In this document: piece by piece, positions 33,701 through 45,663 of the stretch
Position numbering within the stretch: the stretch's first letter is position 1
How the letters are laid out: every line of letters starts with the position of its first letter
Assembly: GCA_051294375.1 (NCBI GenBank)
Contig: CM119263.1
Location: 31,132,949 to 31,196,948, forward strand
DNA length: 64,000 nt
Source: Paraspadella gotoi
Taxonomy: Eukaryota > Chaetognatha
Reading direction: 5' to 3'
Program-made: the position numbers and the translations under genes
The notes under the pieces: generated by a model
The model's database searches: none
What the model was told of the DNA's origin: nothing
Seen by the model: only the letters and a program-made list of their open reading frames with translations

Positions 33701-36700
33701 CGTAGTAAAAATTCTAAATTTAACTTTAATTAAAATTCTAAAAGTGAGGAACGAACAACATTAACTAATAAACATTTATGTATATAAAAATTTTATAATT
33801 AATATTACAATTTACACAGTAAGCCATATTTATACTAGTACTACTCCAATAAATGTTAAAATTTCAAAATAGTTTTTTGTAAGATTTTTTTACAGATTTG
33901 GATTTGTCATGAAAAGTTGTTTTGCACATAAGTGGCGTCGGCGTCCAATTTATATACAGCTTCTCATCATCGAGGTCCTTGAAATTGGGTTAGGATATTT
34001 ATTAAATACGTTTTGTTTCTTTTTTATCAAAACAAACAAATTTCCTCCATTTTTATTTTTATGTCTCCTTCTCTCTCTCTTTTCTCTTTTTAATTATATG
34101 TAGCTCTCTCTCTTTTCCCCAGTCGCTGATTCATCGGGGAAAAAAACGAGTCTGCAGCTGCTTCTGCTGATTCGAAAACGATTTGGGCTCTGCAGGGGCT
34201 TTTCTTTTTCTCTCTTTTCTCCTGCTGCTTCTGCTGCTGCTTTTTTATTTTTTTTTCTGGCTGCCTCTGATGCTGCTGCTGCTGCTGATTCGTCCGAAAA
34301 CCATTTGGCTTCTCTCTCTTTCTTTTTCTCTCTCTCTCTCTCTGCGTTTTTATTTAAAAAAAAATGAATTAGGATTGAACTCGTAAAATTAGGCATCGCA
34401 TTCGTGCATGTTATCATTTTGCTATCGCAACATCGGCTTTTTATTTCGTTCTTCTCGTCACTCTCTCTTTATTTTTATTTTTCTTTTTTTCCTTTTTATC
34501 CTTTTTATTCTTTCTATTCTTTCTTTCCTTTCTATTGTTTCTTTCCTTTCTATTCTTTTTTTCCTTTCTATTTTTTTTTCTTTTCTATTCTTTCTTTCCT
34601 TTCTATTTTTTCTTTCCTTTCTATTTTTTCTTTTCTTTCTATTTTTTCTTTTCTTTCTATTTTTTCTTTCCTTTCTATTTTTTCTTTCCTTTCTATTTTT
34701 TTTTCTTCTTTTTCTTTCTGTTTATAAATTAATTTTCTTTTCTCAAATTAGAATTTTTTTAGTATTAAAATTTGTCGTCAATACAGATTTTTCTTATGCG
34801 ATTGCGACGATCCTATGCTTTTAAGATTTTTTAAAAATTCTTTCAATAAGTTGATCAAATATAAAAAACCTATATTTTAAGAAGAAAATTAAAATTGTAT
34901 ATATTTAATATAGTTTTTTTAATTTTTAACCCACTTATTGAAAGAATTTTTAAAAAATGATTTTTTTTTATCAACTTTTGACGAGGAATTCAAATCTGCA
35001 ATCAAAATTAAGAAAAGCCTATTTGGAAATTTTTCGATTTTATAAGGATAGTACTATATATAAATATAGCCTACTGCGAAAATTGAAGAACAAAAAATTA
35101 ATTTCTTTTACAAATTAATGTTCACTGATGGTATTTCGTTCATAATTGACATTTTGAATTTTCGTATGTAACTTTCACTACGCTCTACTAGAGAAATACT
35201 TCCATTTGAAAAACCGCAAAGCTTCAAAGAAATATTTAAATTATATATGAAAAACAAAATCTAATCAAAAGATATGTAAAATAACCTATATTGCTACAAT
35301 ATGCAAATGAGATTAAGAAACTCAATTTCTTTTGAAATAAACCGAAAGAAATTCTCGTTACTTCAGGTCGATGTTCTCTGAGTTCTCCGCCAAACATGGG
35401 AAGGACGAGAGATTCAAAGCCGTAGAGAAAATGAGAGATCGAGAGACTTACTTCCAGGACTTCGTCGCTGATATGAGGAAGAAGGAGAAAGAAGAGAAGG
35501 CGAAGGAGAAAGAAAAGGTAAGGACGATCATTCTTCGCTTTTGTTGTCATGATGATGATGATGATGATGATTATATTTAAAAAAAGAGAATCGTTTTGGT
35601 TCGTTTAATGACGTGCGAAAATATGACTGGAAGTCGAATTTGGTGTTTCTCCTTTAGCCGAGGAATTACTATGAGCAAACATTGTATAACATGTGTATAT
35701 CTAAACTACCCCTAGTAGTTGGGGTTTTAAACTTGATCGAAATGGATGTAACGTAAACGTCGAAATGGATGGTCATTTGCGGGAGTCAAGCGTCAATCAA
35801 ATCCGAAACCTCATCTATATTTTAATCAAGTGAAATAAAAAGTAGCCTCTCACTTTTCGGCCAATCGCAATGCAGCGTCATTGTGAAGGTTTGATTTTTT
35901 TAGTTATTTTACTGCTATTCGAAATAATTGTAATAATTCTGTTAGAAATTTCGTCATTCACTTGCTATTTGTTTTCTTAGGAAAAAACACGAGGCCCACT
36001 GTGAGGCTTCTCGTGTGCGGGCCCTCGGTGGCCCGTGTTAGGAAATGTTTTGAAAATTAATTTATGATTACGCAAAAATTTAATGTGTATCTTAGATTAT
36101 CGTGTTTTAGATTTTTTATATCTATTGATTTTTATCGACTGTAATCAATTTTGTTGTTTGAAGCATCTATTTTAAGACGATACATTGTGAAATTTATTTT
36201 TGGATTTGTGAATGTAATCGCTCACGAGATTTTTACGATTAATTATTAGTTAAATGTAGTCCCTTTTTAAACGCTCCGTCTCATTGTAAAGCCAAGGCCC
36301 TCAGAGGCCTAGCTATATTGACGAGCACTTGTTGCAACTACAATACCATTTCCATTGAGGAAAACTTTTCGATTTTTTTCTGATTTCGTAGCTCCATCGT
36401 TATCCCAGCGGCCCTCAGTGGCTCGGGTCAAGATGGCCTATCTCTGTATACTAGTTGTGGAGGTAAGCTGCCTAGTAATTTAACGCAATCAATTTCAAAC
36501 CGGTGGATTTTTAATCATTGTTAACTAAACAACGGAAATTAGTTAATATTTAGAAATATTTTTACTAAGCTAATTTAAATAGATGATCAACTTAATGATA
36601 TTCACTATCCATCTATTGAAAATGACTGCCGAGTACAAATAATTAAAAAGAAGAAAAAAGCAGCGAATGAAATTAAATCTGCTCCGTTTTCTATATTCTT

Positions 36701-38803
36701 TTGCGTCGAAACTTCATTGAATTGGCATCCGTGGGAAAATATCCAAGTTGTTTCCATACACGATGTACACCGTCTGCCGAGAAGCCCAAGAGTAGAACCT
36801 GGAGAAATTCGTGGAGCTACACATTCAGCCCAACCGTCGTTCATTCAATGTGATTTCACTCGAGTGATTTCGTGCGAAGTATGATTGATATGATCCTAAT
36901 TATATCGTCTCTAATTGTTCGTCCATTTATAAATAAAATTTAATTCGCGTGTGACTTGAGAAAACGGCGACGGGAAAAACTTTTGCCCTAAAGGCGTCGT
37001 CGTCTCGTTTTTCGTGCCACAACCGGACGTTTAGTTTTCATTCTTCTTCGATGTCAATCTCCTTCTTTCTTTATTCATCTTTATACTTTCATTTTTCTCC
37101 AGCAACGGAAGGACTTTATGGAGCTGTTGAAGGAGGGGAAGGCCAAGATCGATCGTCATTCTCGTTGGGCCGACGTCAAGAAGGATCTGGACTCGGACGA
37201 GCGATACCTCGCCGTCGAGAGCAGCTCCAGGAGAGAGGACTGGTTCAAAGACTACGTCCGAGATCTGGAGCGAGAGCACAAGCTCAAGGAGCGGGAGAAG
37301 GAGCGAGAGAGAGAGAGGGAGAGAGAGAAGGAGCGAAAGGAGAAGAGGGAGAGAGATAGAGACAGGAGCAGGGACGAGAGGAAAGATCGAAAGAAAGATC
37401 GAAGCCGAAGTCGATCCAAAGGACGATCTCGATCCCGCGACACAGGAGACAAGTCCAGGGAACGATCCAGGGGTAGGACAAAGTCGAAGGAAAGGTCCAG
37501 GGATCGATCCCGCGATAGATCAAAGGACAGGGATAGATCCAAGGAGAGAGATCGTTCGAGGGACAAGTCTAAAGACAGGTCCAGGGACAAGGATCATAAG
37601 GAACACCGGGAGAAGGAACACAAGGAAAAGAAAAAGGAGAAGAAAGAAAAAAAGGACAAGGAACGGAAAGAGGACAAGCACGCGGAAGAAGAGGAAAAAG
37701 AGGACAAGGAAGGAAAGATTGAGAACGGCGAGAAAGAAGAGAAAGAAGAGAAAGAGGACAAGGAGGAACGCGAAGACGGAGAAGATAAGGAAGAGGAGGA
37801 CGACAAGGACAACGAACAAAAGGAGGAAGAGGCGAAGAGGGAAAAGAGAGCGGAGGAAGCGATAAGAAAGAGAGAGGAGGAAGTTAAGCAGACGCTCGCC
37901 GGAAGTCTGAGCGAGAGGGACAAGGAAAGGGAGATTCATAAACACGACGAAGCTGTGCAGCACTTCAACGCCCTCTTGGTCGATTTGGTGAGTTTGGGTA
38001 ATTGGGTGATGGGGGAGAAACGTTTGTCATTATGGATGGGTTTTGTTGGGTCCAGATTCGAACAGCGGACCTCTCGTGGCGAGACGCCAAACGCGTCCTT
38101 CGCAAAGATCAGCGCTGGGATTTGGTGGAGACGCTCGACCGCGAGGAGAAGGAGAAGCTCTACGACGCCCACGTTGAGGTCCTCAACAAGAAGAAGAAGG
38201 CCTCTTATCACGAGCTGCTGCAAGAGACGACAGAGGTCACGCTGACCGCCTCTTGGAAGGACGTCAAAAAAGCCATCAAGAACGATCCCAGATTCGAAAA
38301 GTTTTCATCCAGCGATCGGGTAAGTAGTTTGTCTTCATTTATTTATTTGTATTAATATTTATTAAAAGTTTCATTATTAATTCGTCAGAAACGCGAGCGA
38401 GAATTCAACGAATACCAGAAAGAGAAACTCATCGGCGCCAAAGGAGATTTGCGGAATTTGCTGATGGAGACGAAATCTTTGACTCACAAGACGAAAGAGT
38501 CTATCGATTCCAATGAACAATCGTTGAAGGACATCGAAAACATTTTATCGGTGATGAAAAACATGTACTTGTTTCAATTCAATTTTCTATTTTTCACTTA
38601 ACAATTAATCTTTTCCTACAAAGAACGATCAACGATATCTGATGCTTGAATTCCTCGGCGACGAACGCAAAGATCTCATCGTCCGCTACATCGACGAGCT
38701 CGCTGAACGCGGACCCCCGCCGCCCCCTACCGCCTCAGAGCCGCAGCGCAGTAGCCTTGGCGGCAAAGTCGGAGGTGGTTCCGGCGGCTGGCAGCCGGTG
38801 TAG
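27760..38803 (+). CDS. TCERG1: TCERG1 (CA150) transcription elongation/splicing regulator
   Basis: Fifteen exons join in phase: 27760-27884, 28502-28661, 28727-28918, 29073-29591, 29670-29727, 29876-30298, 30373-30483, 32636-32883, 33097-33186, 33271-33389, 35367-35517, 37103-37987, 38056-38319, 38389-38550 and 38624-38803. They give 1,228 residues (human 1,098). A Gly/Pro/Met-rich start precedes three WW domains ([26 protein letters not shown] and [14 protein letters not shown]). Then come six FF domains, with FF1 containing [17 protein letters not shown], the same run as vertebrate TCERG1. The C-terminus keeps [12 protein letters not shown]. The protein links RNA polymerase II elongation to splicing in nuclear speckles: WW domains bind Pro-rich splicing factors and FF domains bind the phosphorylated polymerase tail. 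The linker between FF3 and FF4 is expanded to about 220 charged residues, including an RS/RD-rich part. Introns carry repeats and a possible nested ORF. Confidence 0.95.
27955..28262 (+). repeat. Two joined repeats in TCERG1 intron 1
   Basis: The first part (27955-28075) shares GGCCTCCGTCCCTCTTACGAG and the TGGCTTCCC...AATGAAG end with 51,655-51,815. It is fused to the SINE-like core (28,076-28,190) with CCCTCAGTGACGCCTCCTG and TCACTGGCACGGTTACCC. No B box is seen downstream. Confidence 0.7.
30475..30926 (+). repeat. Minisatellite repeating a splice donor region
   Basis: About eleven degenerate units of 30-45 bp with the form TCCGACGGTTCGTTT-CAACTCTTC plus TTTCTCCTTC stretches. The first unit is the exon 7 end and donor of TCERG1 (GACG|GTTCGT at 30483/30484). 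The rest lie in the intron. Confidence 0.9.
31650..31745 (+). repeat. Degenerate CCCTAA-like repeat
   Basis: Repeated CCCCTAGCCCTAACCTC units, with more CCTAACC words near 31,240. It resembles, but is not, a clean telomeric array. It lies in intron 7 of TCERG1. Confidence 0.6.
32529..32568 (+). repeat. Octamer palindrome element, copy
   Basis: AAATGTAAATAAGATTGATG followed by AACTCGATCTCATTT, in TCERG1 intron 7. Confidence 0.72.
34440..34730 (+). repeat. Polypyrimidine minisatellite (TTTCCTTTCTATTT units)
   Basis: Tandem 18-20 bp units of TTTCTTTCCTTTCTATTTT type, in a long CT-rich stretch (34,060-34,735) within TCERG1 intron 10. Confidence 0.9.
35296..35334 (+). repeat. Octamer palindrome element, copy
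   Basis: CAATATGCAAATGAGATTAA followed by GAAACTCAATTTCTTTT. It has the intact octamer ATGCAAAT and lies about 30 bp before the acceptor at 35365-35366. Confidence 0.75.
36392..36884 (+). CDS. Candidate nested two-exon ORF inside a TCERG1 intron
   Basis: Exon A, 36392-36462 (after a pyrimidine-rich AG, ending GTAAGC), reads [17 protein letters not shown] and on to TSCGG. It ends in phase 1. Exon B, 36583-36884 (after AAATAG), starts in phase 1 and is open for 100 codons to TGA 36882-36884, with no ATG of its own. The protein has a KKKKK run, WHPWEN, and a [17 protein letters not shown] block. The matching phase and length in AT-rich DNA suggest coding, but no start exon or family is recognised. 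It could be a nested gene, alternative TCERG1 exons, or a transposon remnant. Confidence 0.35.
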
Positions 38804-40351
38804 CCCGCCGACGCCGCCGGCACCCTAAATGGGCGTCTTCGAGAAAAATGCTTAATTAGAAAAACTGTTGATGTGTGGAACGTGGAATATAAAATTTTCC
38901 TGTACAGGTAGCTATTCGTTTTTATGCCCATGCGATTGCCAAGGTGAGAATTTTTTTTTTTTTTTTTTGGTATTATAGAATTCGGTTACGCTAATTTTGG
39001 CGATTTGAATGTCGTTTCAGCTATATTACTTTTCGTCATGCATAGGTTGCAAAATCAATTTGTTTCAATTGTGTTTAAGGTAAGTAAATATTTAACGATT
39101 AAATTTCTTGCTGATTATTAAAGATAGTTGTAAACTGTTAAGTATAGCTGTTTTGATGTTTTTGCTTCGCGTTAATATACTTTTTGTGTCACGACAGCAT
39201 TTCGTAGTTTTGTTCGATTTATTTTATAGTTAGAAAAATAACAAAAAAGTTATATTTCGATAAAAGATTATTATTATATCTTTCTTGGCACTTAGAAGAC
39301 TACGAAGTAAGATTTATTCAACTATAATTTTAAAAATTTTAAAAAATGAAGAAAAATTATAAAAGCGATTTCTTTTTATGGTAGTATATTTATTCTGAAT
39401 AAAGTTAGGTTGATTAATAAGTATACCTAAATAATTTCGGGTAATAAATTGTTTGAAAATTAAAATGAGTAGGTGTAGTGATAAAGGAGCAAGTTAATGG
39501 GATTTGAGTACTGGGCTTGTTCTTTTGTTTTAAAAGTCACAAAGGTCTTTTTTTCAAAAGTACATGTATTTATGTAAAAAAAAATTTGTCGTTACGACAG
39601 CTACATCTCTTTTTTTGGGTTTTTATTGTTCCCATTAATAATGGCATTATGTCTCAATCCCCTTCTCTTGAACTGTTCCCCGACCGACAGCGCCGAATTC
39701 CCCTCCCGCCATAAACGGCCATTTTTGATTTATCCCGCGTTTGATATTCTCGCTTCTGATTGGTCGAAGAAACCTCGGCTTCGATTCTCGCCGCACCAAT
39801 CAGAGACTGAGTAGAGTATAATAAAGAAGAGGAAGATGAATCCGCCTCGCGATGTCAAAGACGACGACGTTTAAAAACGACATTGAAATTGTAGCTGATT
39901 CTGCTTTTGTAAACCGTATATTAGTTGTTTATTTCGGTCTTATTTAATTCTTTTATATTTCGCTTTTAATGTGAAGTGAATCCCTGAGTTCATTCATCCT
40001 TTATCCGCTTCTTTTTACGGTCTCCACGACTTTTTCTTCTTTTTCCGTTTCGGGAGAAACTACATATAATTTTGTCTCTCCAACTGTCAGGACCCGCTGT
40101 CTCGTCAGAAAACTGTTAATAAATTAATAAATTTAAATGTTTGGGTTTTTTTTTTCAGACGTCATCCTTTATAGGTTATAACTGCGATTTAATATCGAAA
40201 AAGAATTTCTTCATTGTTAACTTTAAATTCCCGCGCGTCATGACCGACTGACGCCTGCGTAATTCGAAGACGCCCGGAGCAAAAAGTGAGTTTTCCTCCC
40301 GTCCCGTGACGCCGTCACCCTCTGGCGTCGCTCTTCTTTTTTTTTCCAAAA
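38804..40351 (+). other. Intergenic region before LAMTOR1
   Basis: AT-rich. The only signal recognised is the paired CCAAT-type site at 39755-39826. Confidence 0.5.
39755..39826 (+). promoter_or_regulatory. Inverted pair of CCAAT boxes and TATA-like site
   Basis: CTGATTGGT (39756-39764) and ACCAATCAG (39795-39803) are exact inverses, each a consensus NF-Y site. GTATAATAAAG follows about 12 bp later. They lie about 0.55 kb before the LAMTOR1 ATG, so a first non-coding exon would be needed. Confidence 0.4.
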
Positions 40352-41131
40352 ATGGGCAACTGCTGCGACCGATTCGAGGAGCACAGCATCTACGACGACT
40401 CTGACCAGGAGAGGCGCCCTCTGCTTCACGACGAGGGCGTGGCCAGGTCCGAGGCCAGGAGCGTCAGTCCCGGAGCCGCCAAAGACAGCTACGGCGACTC
40501 CAGCGCTCACGGCGCCAGAGAGAAGAGGAGCGATGAGCAGACGGCGCTTAATCGAATCCTGCAGAACACGGCCGATCAGGTATGGCCCACCACGATTTGC
40601 CCTTTATAACTTAAAAAAAAAATTACTAAAAGTTGTTACCTAACCCTAATTTATGGTGATAATAACGATAATTTAAAAAGATTAGTGAGTAAAGACTACT
40701 TTGTTCCTGCTCTTTATTCACAAAAAAAATGAAAATAAGCGGTGGAAAAACAAATAATAATTCATTTCACACGTTAATTTTCCAAACAAATGAAACAAAA
40801 TTTAATGAAACATAGTTACTTCCAAATCGTTTAGGTAATCGACGTCGGTACAATCGATTCTCGCGGCCTCGAACAACGCGACTACATGGACCGCGCCCGC
40901 CAGTACAGCGCCCGCTTGGCCCTCTCCGTCAAGCCGCCCCCTTTCCTTCAGCCCGCCAACCCGATCGGGCGTATGTCCTGTACCAACTCCCCGTCCACCT
41001 GCCTCGCCGCTCCGCCCCCGCCCGATCACGTGGTCGCCTTCGTGCTCGGCCTCTCGCAAAACTGTTCCGAGTCGATCAGGGACATCGTGGTCACTCACCA
41101 GGAGGAGCTCGTCGTGCCCTTTGGGATTTGA
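40352..41131 (+). CDS. LAMTOR1: LAMTOR1 (p18), Ragulator membrane anchor
   Basis: Two exons, 40352-40579 and 40835-41131, join in phase 0 and give 174 residues (human 161). It starts MGNCC, where Gly2 would be myristoylated and Cys4/Cys5 palmitoylated. This is the anchor that holds the Ragulator complex on late endosomes and lysosomes. An acidic ERRPLL di-leucine signal follows near residue 25, as in vertebrate p18. The ALNRILQNTADQ block and VIDVGTIDSRGLEQRDYMDRA are the conserved core that wraps around the other Ragulator subunits. The C-terminal part keeps NCSESIRDIVV. Ragulator recruits Rag GTPases to activate mTORC1 when amino acids are present, so it sits in the same pathway as lysosomal SLC36 transporters. 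The middle carries extra Pro/Cys-rich residues. Confidence 0.93.
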
Positions 41132-41718
41132 CGCCTCGTTGTTACGTGTTGCGGTAAAGAGGGAGACATTTTACGACTCTTTTACTTCTCTCACGAGACG
41201 AATATTCCACTACGCGTCAAATGTTTTTTAGTTTTTTCGTCGATCAAATTCGCAAATTAAAATTCTTCGTTTTGATAAATTGTTTCTTTCTGGTTTTTGG
41301 GCTGCGCCTGATTCTTCCAGCTCCCATTTTTCCCTCTTGACGATTCTTTCTTTCCCAAATAACTCCACCAAAGCCCTTTCCTTCTTTCTCGTTGAATCAT
41401 GAACTTTTCCCGTTATAAAATTGATATAAAAATAGTTAGTCGGAGTTTTTGAGATTTTTAAATTTTAAAAATAGAAATCTTTATCTTCCAATTTTGTCAT
41501 CGGTTCCCTTTTTTTTTTTTGTTTTTTTTTTTTTCAAATTGAAAACAGATTACTGGTTCTCATGGAAAAGGACGAAGTTGAAATTATACACGATGTTATC
41601 CTTTCGGCATCCGTATGAAATTGCAAAAATAAAATCTGTTCTAGTCTCGTTTCTGTAAATTATTTTCAGATATTGAAATTTAAAAAATATTGTAACAAGA
41701 AAAAAGAAAAAGAAAAAA
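41132..41718 (+). other. Intergenic spacer, nothing recognised
   Basis: AT-rich spacer with T-runs. The next start codon lies in AAAATGGCGGAC, a TISU/YY1-like start context. Confidence 0.45.
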
Positions 41719-44700
41719 ATGGCGGACGGGGACGTAGATCTTTACGGCGACGATTTGGCCGAAGACGATTATCAAATGAAATCGGAAAGTAAGAAAATTA
41801 TATTGTATGAAAATTTGCAAAATGCAAATTACTTGTTTCACTATTTTCTATTTTTATATTTTATGAAGGATTGAGTATATAATCTATATTATTTAAACAA
41901 ATATATATTGCTTTTTTTCTTAATTTTTTTTTTATCATTATATCTAATAACTCAATTTGGGAAGGGGAAGTCGGTGTTGTCTTCTGGAAATAGAAGGAGT
42001 ATGGCAACGGGAGGATAGCCTGTGATACCCGGGGCGCGGGGTATCTCACCAACTGGCGTAGGGGCTGCGGACCCTCAGTGACCGCCTCCTGTCACTGGCA
42101 TGTTTATACCGGCACCGTCACATTTAAGCCAGAACCGGGATACCCAGGGATTGAACCCGGGACGCACGGATGGAATGAGATGATTTAGCCTGCTCAGCCA
42201 TTGAGACGAGGCTGAGGACGGACAGCAGTGAGGCAGCTTTTTAAGTCTTGCTGCCACAGGATCCCCCACCAGACTTCTCCACAGGGGCCTCAATCCTGAG
42301 GAGATGTCTGAGAGAAGGTTTTGATCTCATTGCCATAGTGAGAGCGAGCGGGCGAGCGAGCGAGCGAGTCTGGAGCGTTACCAGAGAAGTAGGGCATAGG
42401 CGTGATATGCATACCCTAAGCGATGTAAGCGTGGGCGCACGGTGCGCAGCGGTTGCGTGTTCGAGAGTCGGGCTCACCACTTATGGCAACGGGAGGATAG
42501 CCTGTGATACCCGGGGCGCGGGGTATCTCACCAACTGGCGTAGGGCTGCGGACCCTCAGTGACCGCCTCCTGTCACTGGCATGTTTATACCGGCACCGTC
42601 ACATTTAAGCCAGAACCGGGATACCCAGGGATTGAACCCGGGACGCACGGATGGAATGAGATGATTTAGCCTGCTCAGCCATTGAGACGAGGCTGAGGAC
42701 GGACAGCAGTGAGGCAGCTTTTTAAGTCTTGGCTGCCACAGGAGCCTCTATAATTGTGACAACCTTTATGAAATACATTTTCGCCCTTGAGGAAACGAAG
42801 GGGATCAAAATGGCGGCGAAGATTTGTACGACGACGTCTTGACGACGCCGGCTTCGCAGCCGCCGCCCGCCGAAGAGCCCAAGCCTGCGCCGGCGCCCTC
42901 CGTCCCGCCGCTGCTCATGGCCACGCCCATCAATCCGCCCACGGTGTCGTCGTCGCCGAGCGGACATCAGAACTCGCCGAGTGTCCAATCCGGACAAACG
43001 CAGGGAAAACGATTCTCGCTTTATATCGGTATGTCGAGGATACGGGATTTCATCTTTGACCTGGATATAATACTCTCTCTCTCTCTCTCTCAGGCAACCT
43101 GACCTGGTGGACGACTGACCAAGACTTAATCGACGCCATCAACTCTTTGCGCGTCAACGATTTGTTGGAGATCAAGTTTCACGAGAATCGAGTCAACGGA
43201 CAATCAAAAGGCTTCGCTATGGTCGCTTTCAGGTTTTGATTAAATTTCAAGACTTTATTATTAACAATATAAATCATATTAATAAGTATTTGCTAACTAT
43301 TACCAGCACGGACGCGAGCGCCAAGAAGGTGATGGAACAACTGCCCAAGATGGAATTACACAACCAGAATCCCGTTGTCACGTGAGTAGATTTGACGAAG
43401 TGAACGACCAAAACGATGACGAAAACGACGACGACGAAGTGAACGACCAAAACGATGAAATGGACGACGTCTGCAACTTTTCTCTTCTTTAATCAGATTC
43501 GTGAATCGATCTGCGCTGAAGCAGTTTGAAGACGCAGCACCGAGTCGTCCCGATCCTCCGCCGCAGCATTACGACAACCGCGGCCGCAGCAGCGATAGGT
43601 AAGTGCATTTTATTCTTCCTCTCTCTCTCTCTCTCATTCTTCGCGTTTCATCTTTCAGGAACGAAAACGGAAGCGGCGCCTCCAACTCTGGCTACCGCAG
43701 CTCGAGTCAGCAGCCACCGCCGCCGCTGTCCTCAGTGGCGCCTCCATTGTCGGGTCCTCCGCCTTTGGTGAGGCCTCCGTTGCAGGTAAGTCGCATCGAC
43801 ATTAATCCTTACCTTTTCTTCGCAGTCGATAAGTTCCTTCCATTCCTCCTCAAGCCGGGTTTTCATCCTTCCTCCGGGATGCCACCCGGTCTTCGCCCCG
43901 GTCTTCCTCCTCCGGGCGCACTCCCTCCGGGGATGAGGCCACACGTTCCTCCACCGGGAATGCCCGGCGCTCCGCCCGGTCTCCCTCCATCTCGAGGTCC
44001 GCCTCCGGCCGGCGCCCTTCCGCCGGGCTTCGTCCCGCGCCCCGGGATCGGCATGCCCGGCCTTCCGCCCGTCTCCGGCGCGCCGCCGCAGTTTCTACGC
44101 GGTCCGCCTCCCGGCGCTCATCTGCAGCCGACACAGCTGCAGCATCGACCGCACGGACTCCCGCCGCCGGGAATGCCGCACCCGCAGCCGCCGCCGGGCG
44201 GATTTCCTCACGGATCCATCGCTCCGGGTTAGTCGAGTCGATGGGGCGATTTTTTTTGTGCGTCGGTGATTTCACGTTGTTATCCGATTCTTTCCTTTCA
44301 GGCGGACACTCTCAGCCACCAGGCCTCCGTCCTCCAGGACCAGGGGCTCCTCCCATGACGTTGCCGCAAGTGGGCGCTCCGCAGCCTCACATAAACCCCG
44401 CGTTCCTGCCCCCGAGGGGACCAGGCGTGCCGCACGGGTCTCTTCCCGGGGCAGGCCCCTCCTCGCATCCGCCGCCGTTCGGCGTCAGACCTGGAGCCCC
44501 GCCTGTCGGCTACCCCGGAGCTCCTGGCCTGGCACCGGCCTTCCAAGGGGATCAGGCGGCCGCCGCGGCGCCGCCGATGTCCGAGTCGGAGATGGAGGAG
44601 CATCTGCAGAGAAACAAGCAGGTGTCGTCCAACGCCATCTCTAGGGCCGTTCAGGTTCGTTTCTTGTTCGAGGGCGACCTTTATTTTTATTTTTTATTTT

Positions 44701-45663
44701 TTATTTTATTATTTATTTTAATATTTATTGTGATGGTCGGAATTGACAGGACGCGTCCGCGGGTGACTACGCTTCGGCCATCGAGACTTTGGTCACAGCC
44801 ATTTCACTTATCAAGCAATCCAAGGTCGCGCAAGATGACAGGTAATTAATCTCTTCAAGTATTTATAGTAGTAGTTCCGTCATTTTCCTATATTCCATTG
44901 CGATTAAGTTTTTTTTTTTTTTTTTTCAATCCAGATGCAAAATTTTGATCTCATCCTTGCAAGACACTCTGCAAGGAATAGAATCTAGATCCTACGGAGC
45001 CAAACACCGAAGCAGGTAACGCATTAAAAAAAAATTAAAAAGGCTGGATTGTATTTCTTTTAAATCATTTTTTGATCAATACCTGTGTCGGATACCTGGA
45101 CAATACCTGGACAATCTTATGGACTTCAAACTTACCGATTCATAATATTATTAACCATTGTTTATTTGATTCGTGTTGTTTATATTTGTTTCCCTTTTAG
45201 CTCCCTCTAACACCTGGTTAATATTTCATTAATTATTACTTAATTAATACTTAATAAAAAAAAACTTGATCTCTTTCAGATCCCCAGTGGAATCGGAACG
45301 ACGTGAGAAACGCGATAAATCTTCTCGATCTCGACGAGAAAGATCTCGATCTCGCGAACGAGGTCATCGCGAACACAGAGAGCGACAGGGTGAGCGACGA
45401 CGTTGAATCGGAGATACAAATGGAAATCCGCTCGCGAACTTGCTTTTTATCATATTGTACGTTTAATATTGGATATCGGTTATTTAGATTTTTAACCATT
45501 GGTCCGAGAAAATCTGTAATCTGGTTGCGAAGGAATGAATTTTATTCACAATCTTTGACTTTTTTCAGGCGAGTATCGCGAGCGCTCGCGGGAACGAGAG
45601 CACTATCGCGACGACAGCGAGTCCCGTCATCGCGAGCATCGGGAGAGAGAGAGAAGGCATTAA
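41719..45663 (+). CDS. CPSF6: CPSF6 (CFIm68), mRNA 3'-end processing factor
   Basis: Twelve exons join in phase: 41719-41788, 42792-43028, 43094-43232, 43307-43381, 43497-43598, 43659-43785, 43855-44227, 44302-44654, 44750-44841, 44935-45015, 45280-45389 and 45569-45663. They give 617 residues. An acidic start with EDLYDDV leads to one RRM ([15 protein letters not shown], then GQSKGFAMV). A long Pro/Gly-rich middle follows, then a conserved helical block ([39 protein letters not shown]) and an RS/RE-rich tail. This order is that of CPSF6, the large subunit of cleavage factor Im. It binds CFIm25 through the RRM and controls poly(A) site choice in the nucleus. Intron 1 contains a SINE dimer, and its acceptor (AG 42790-42791) begins only about 50 bp after it. 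The acceptor at 43853-43854 was chosen by frame over the stronger-looking one at 43824. Confidence 0.94.
42001..42742 (-). repeat. tRNA-derived SINE dimer in CPSF6 intron 1
   Basis: Two near-identical units (42001-42261 and 42483-42742) are separated by about 220 bp. On the minus strand each unit has a pol III A box, TGGCTGAGCAGG, and a B box, GGGTTCAATCC, about 35 bp apart. The family core with CCGCCTCC and CAGTGAC follows, then an ATCCTCCCGTTGCCAT end. The connector carries GAGC-type repeats and ends GGCTCACCACTTATGGCAAC. Confidence 0.85.

Noticed and set aside
37252-37963. Minus-strand Leu/Ser-rich ORFs under TCERG1
   Set aside because: Shadow of the RS/KE-rich coding repeat.
43824-43854. 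Strong acceptor TTCTTCGCAG at 43824-43825 in CPSF6
   Set aside because: It leads to the wrong frame for the Pro/Gly-rich exon. The AG at 43853-43854 keeps phase.
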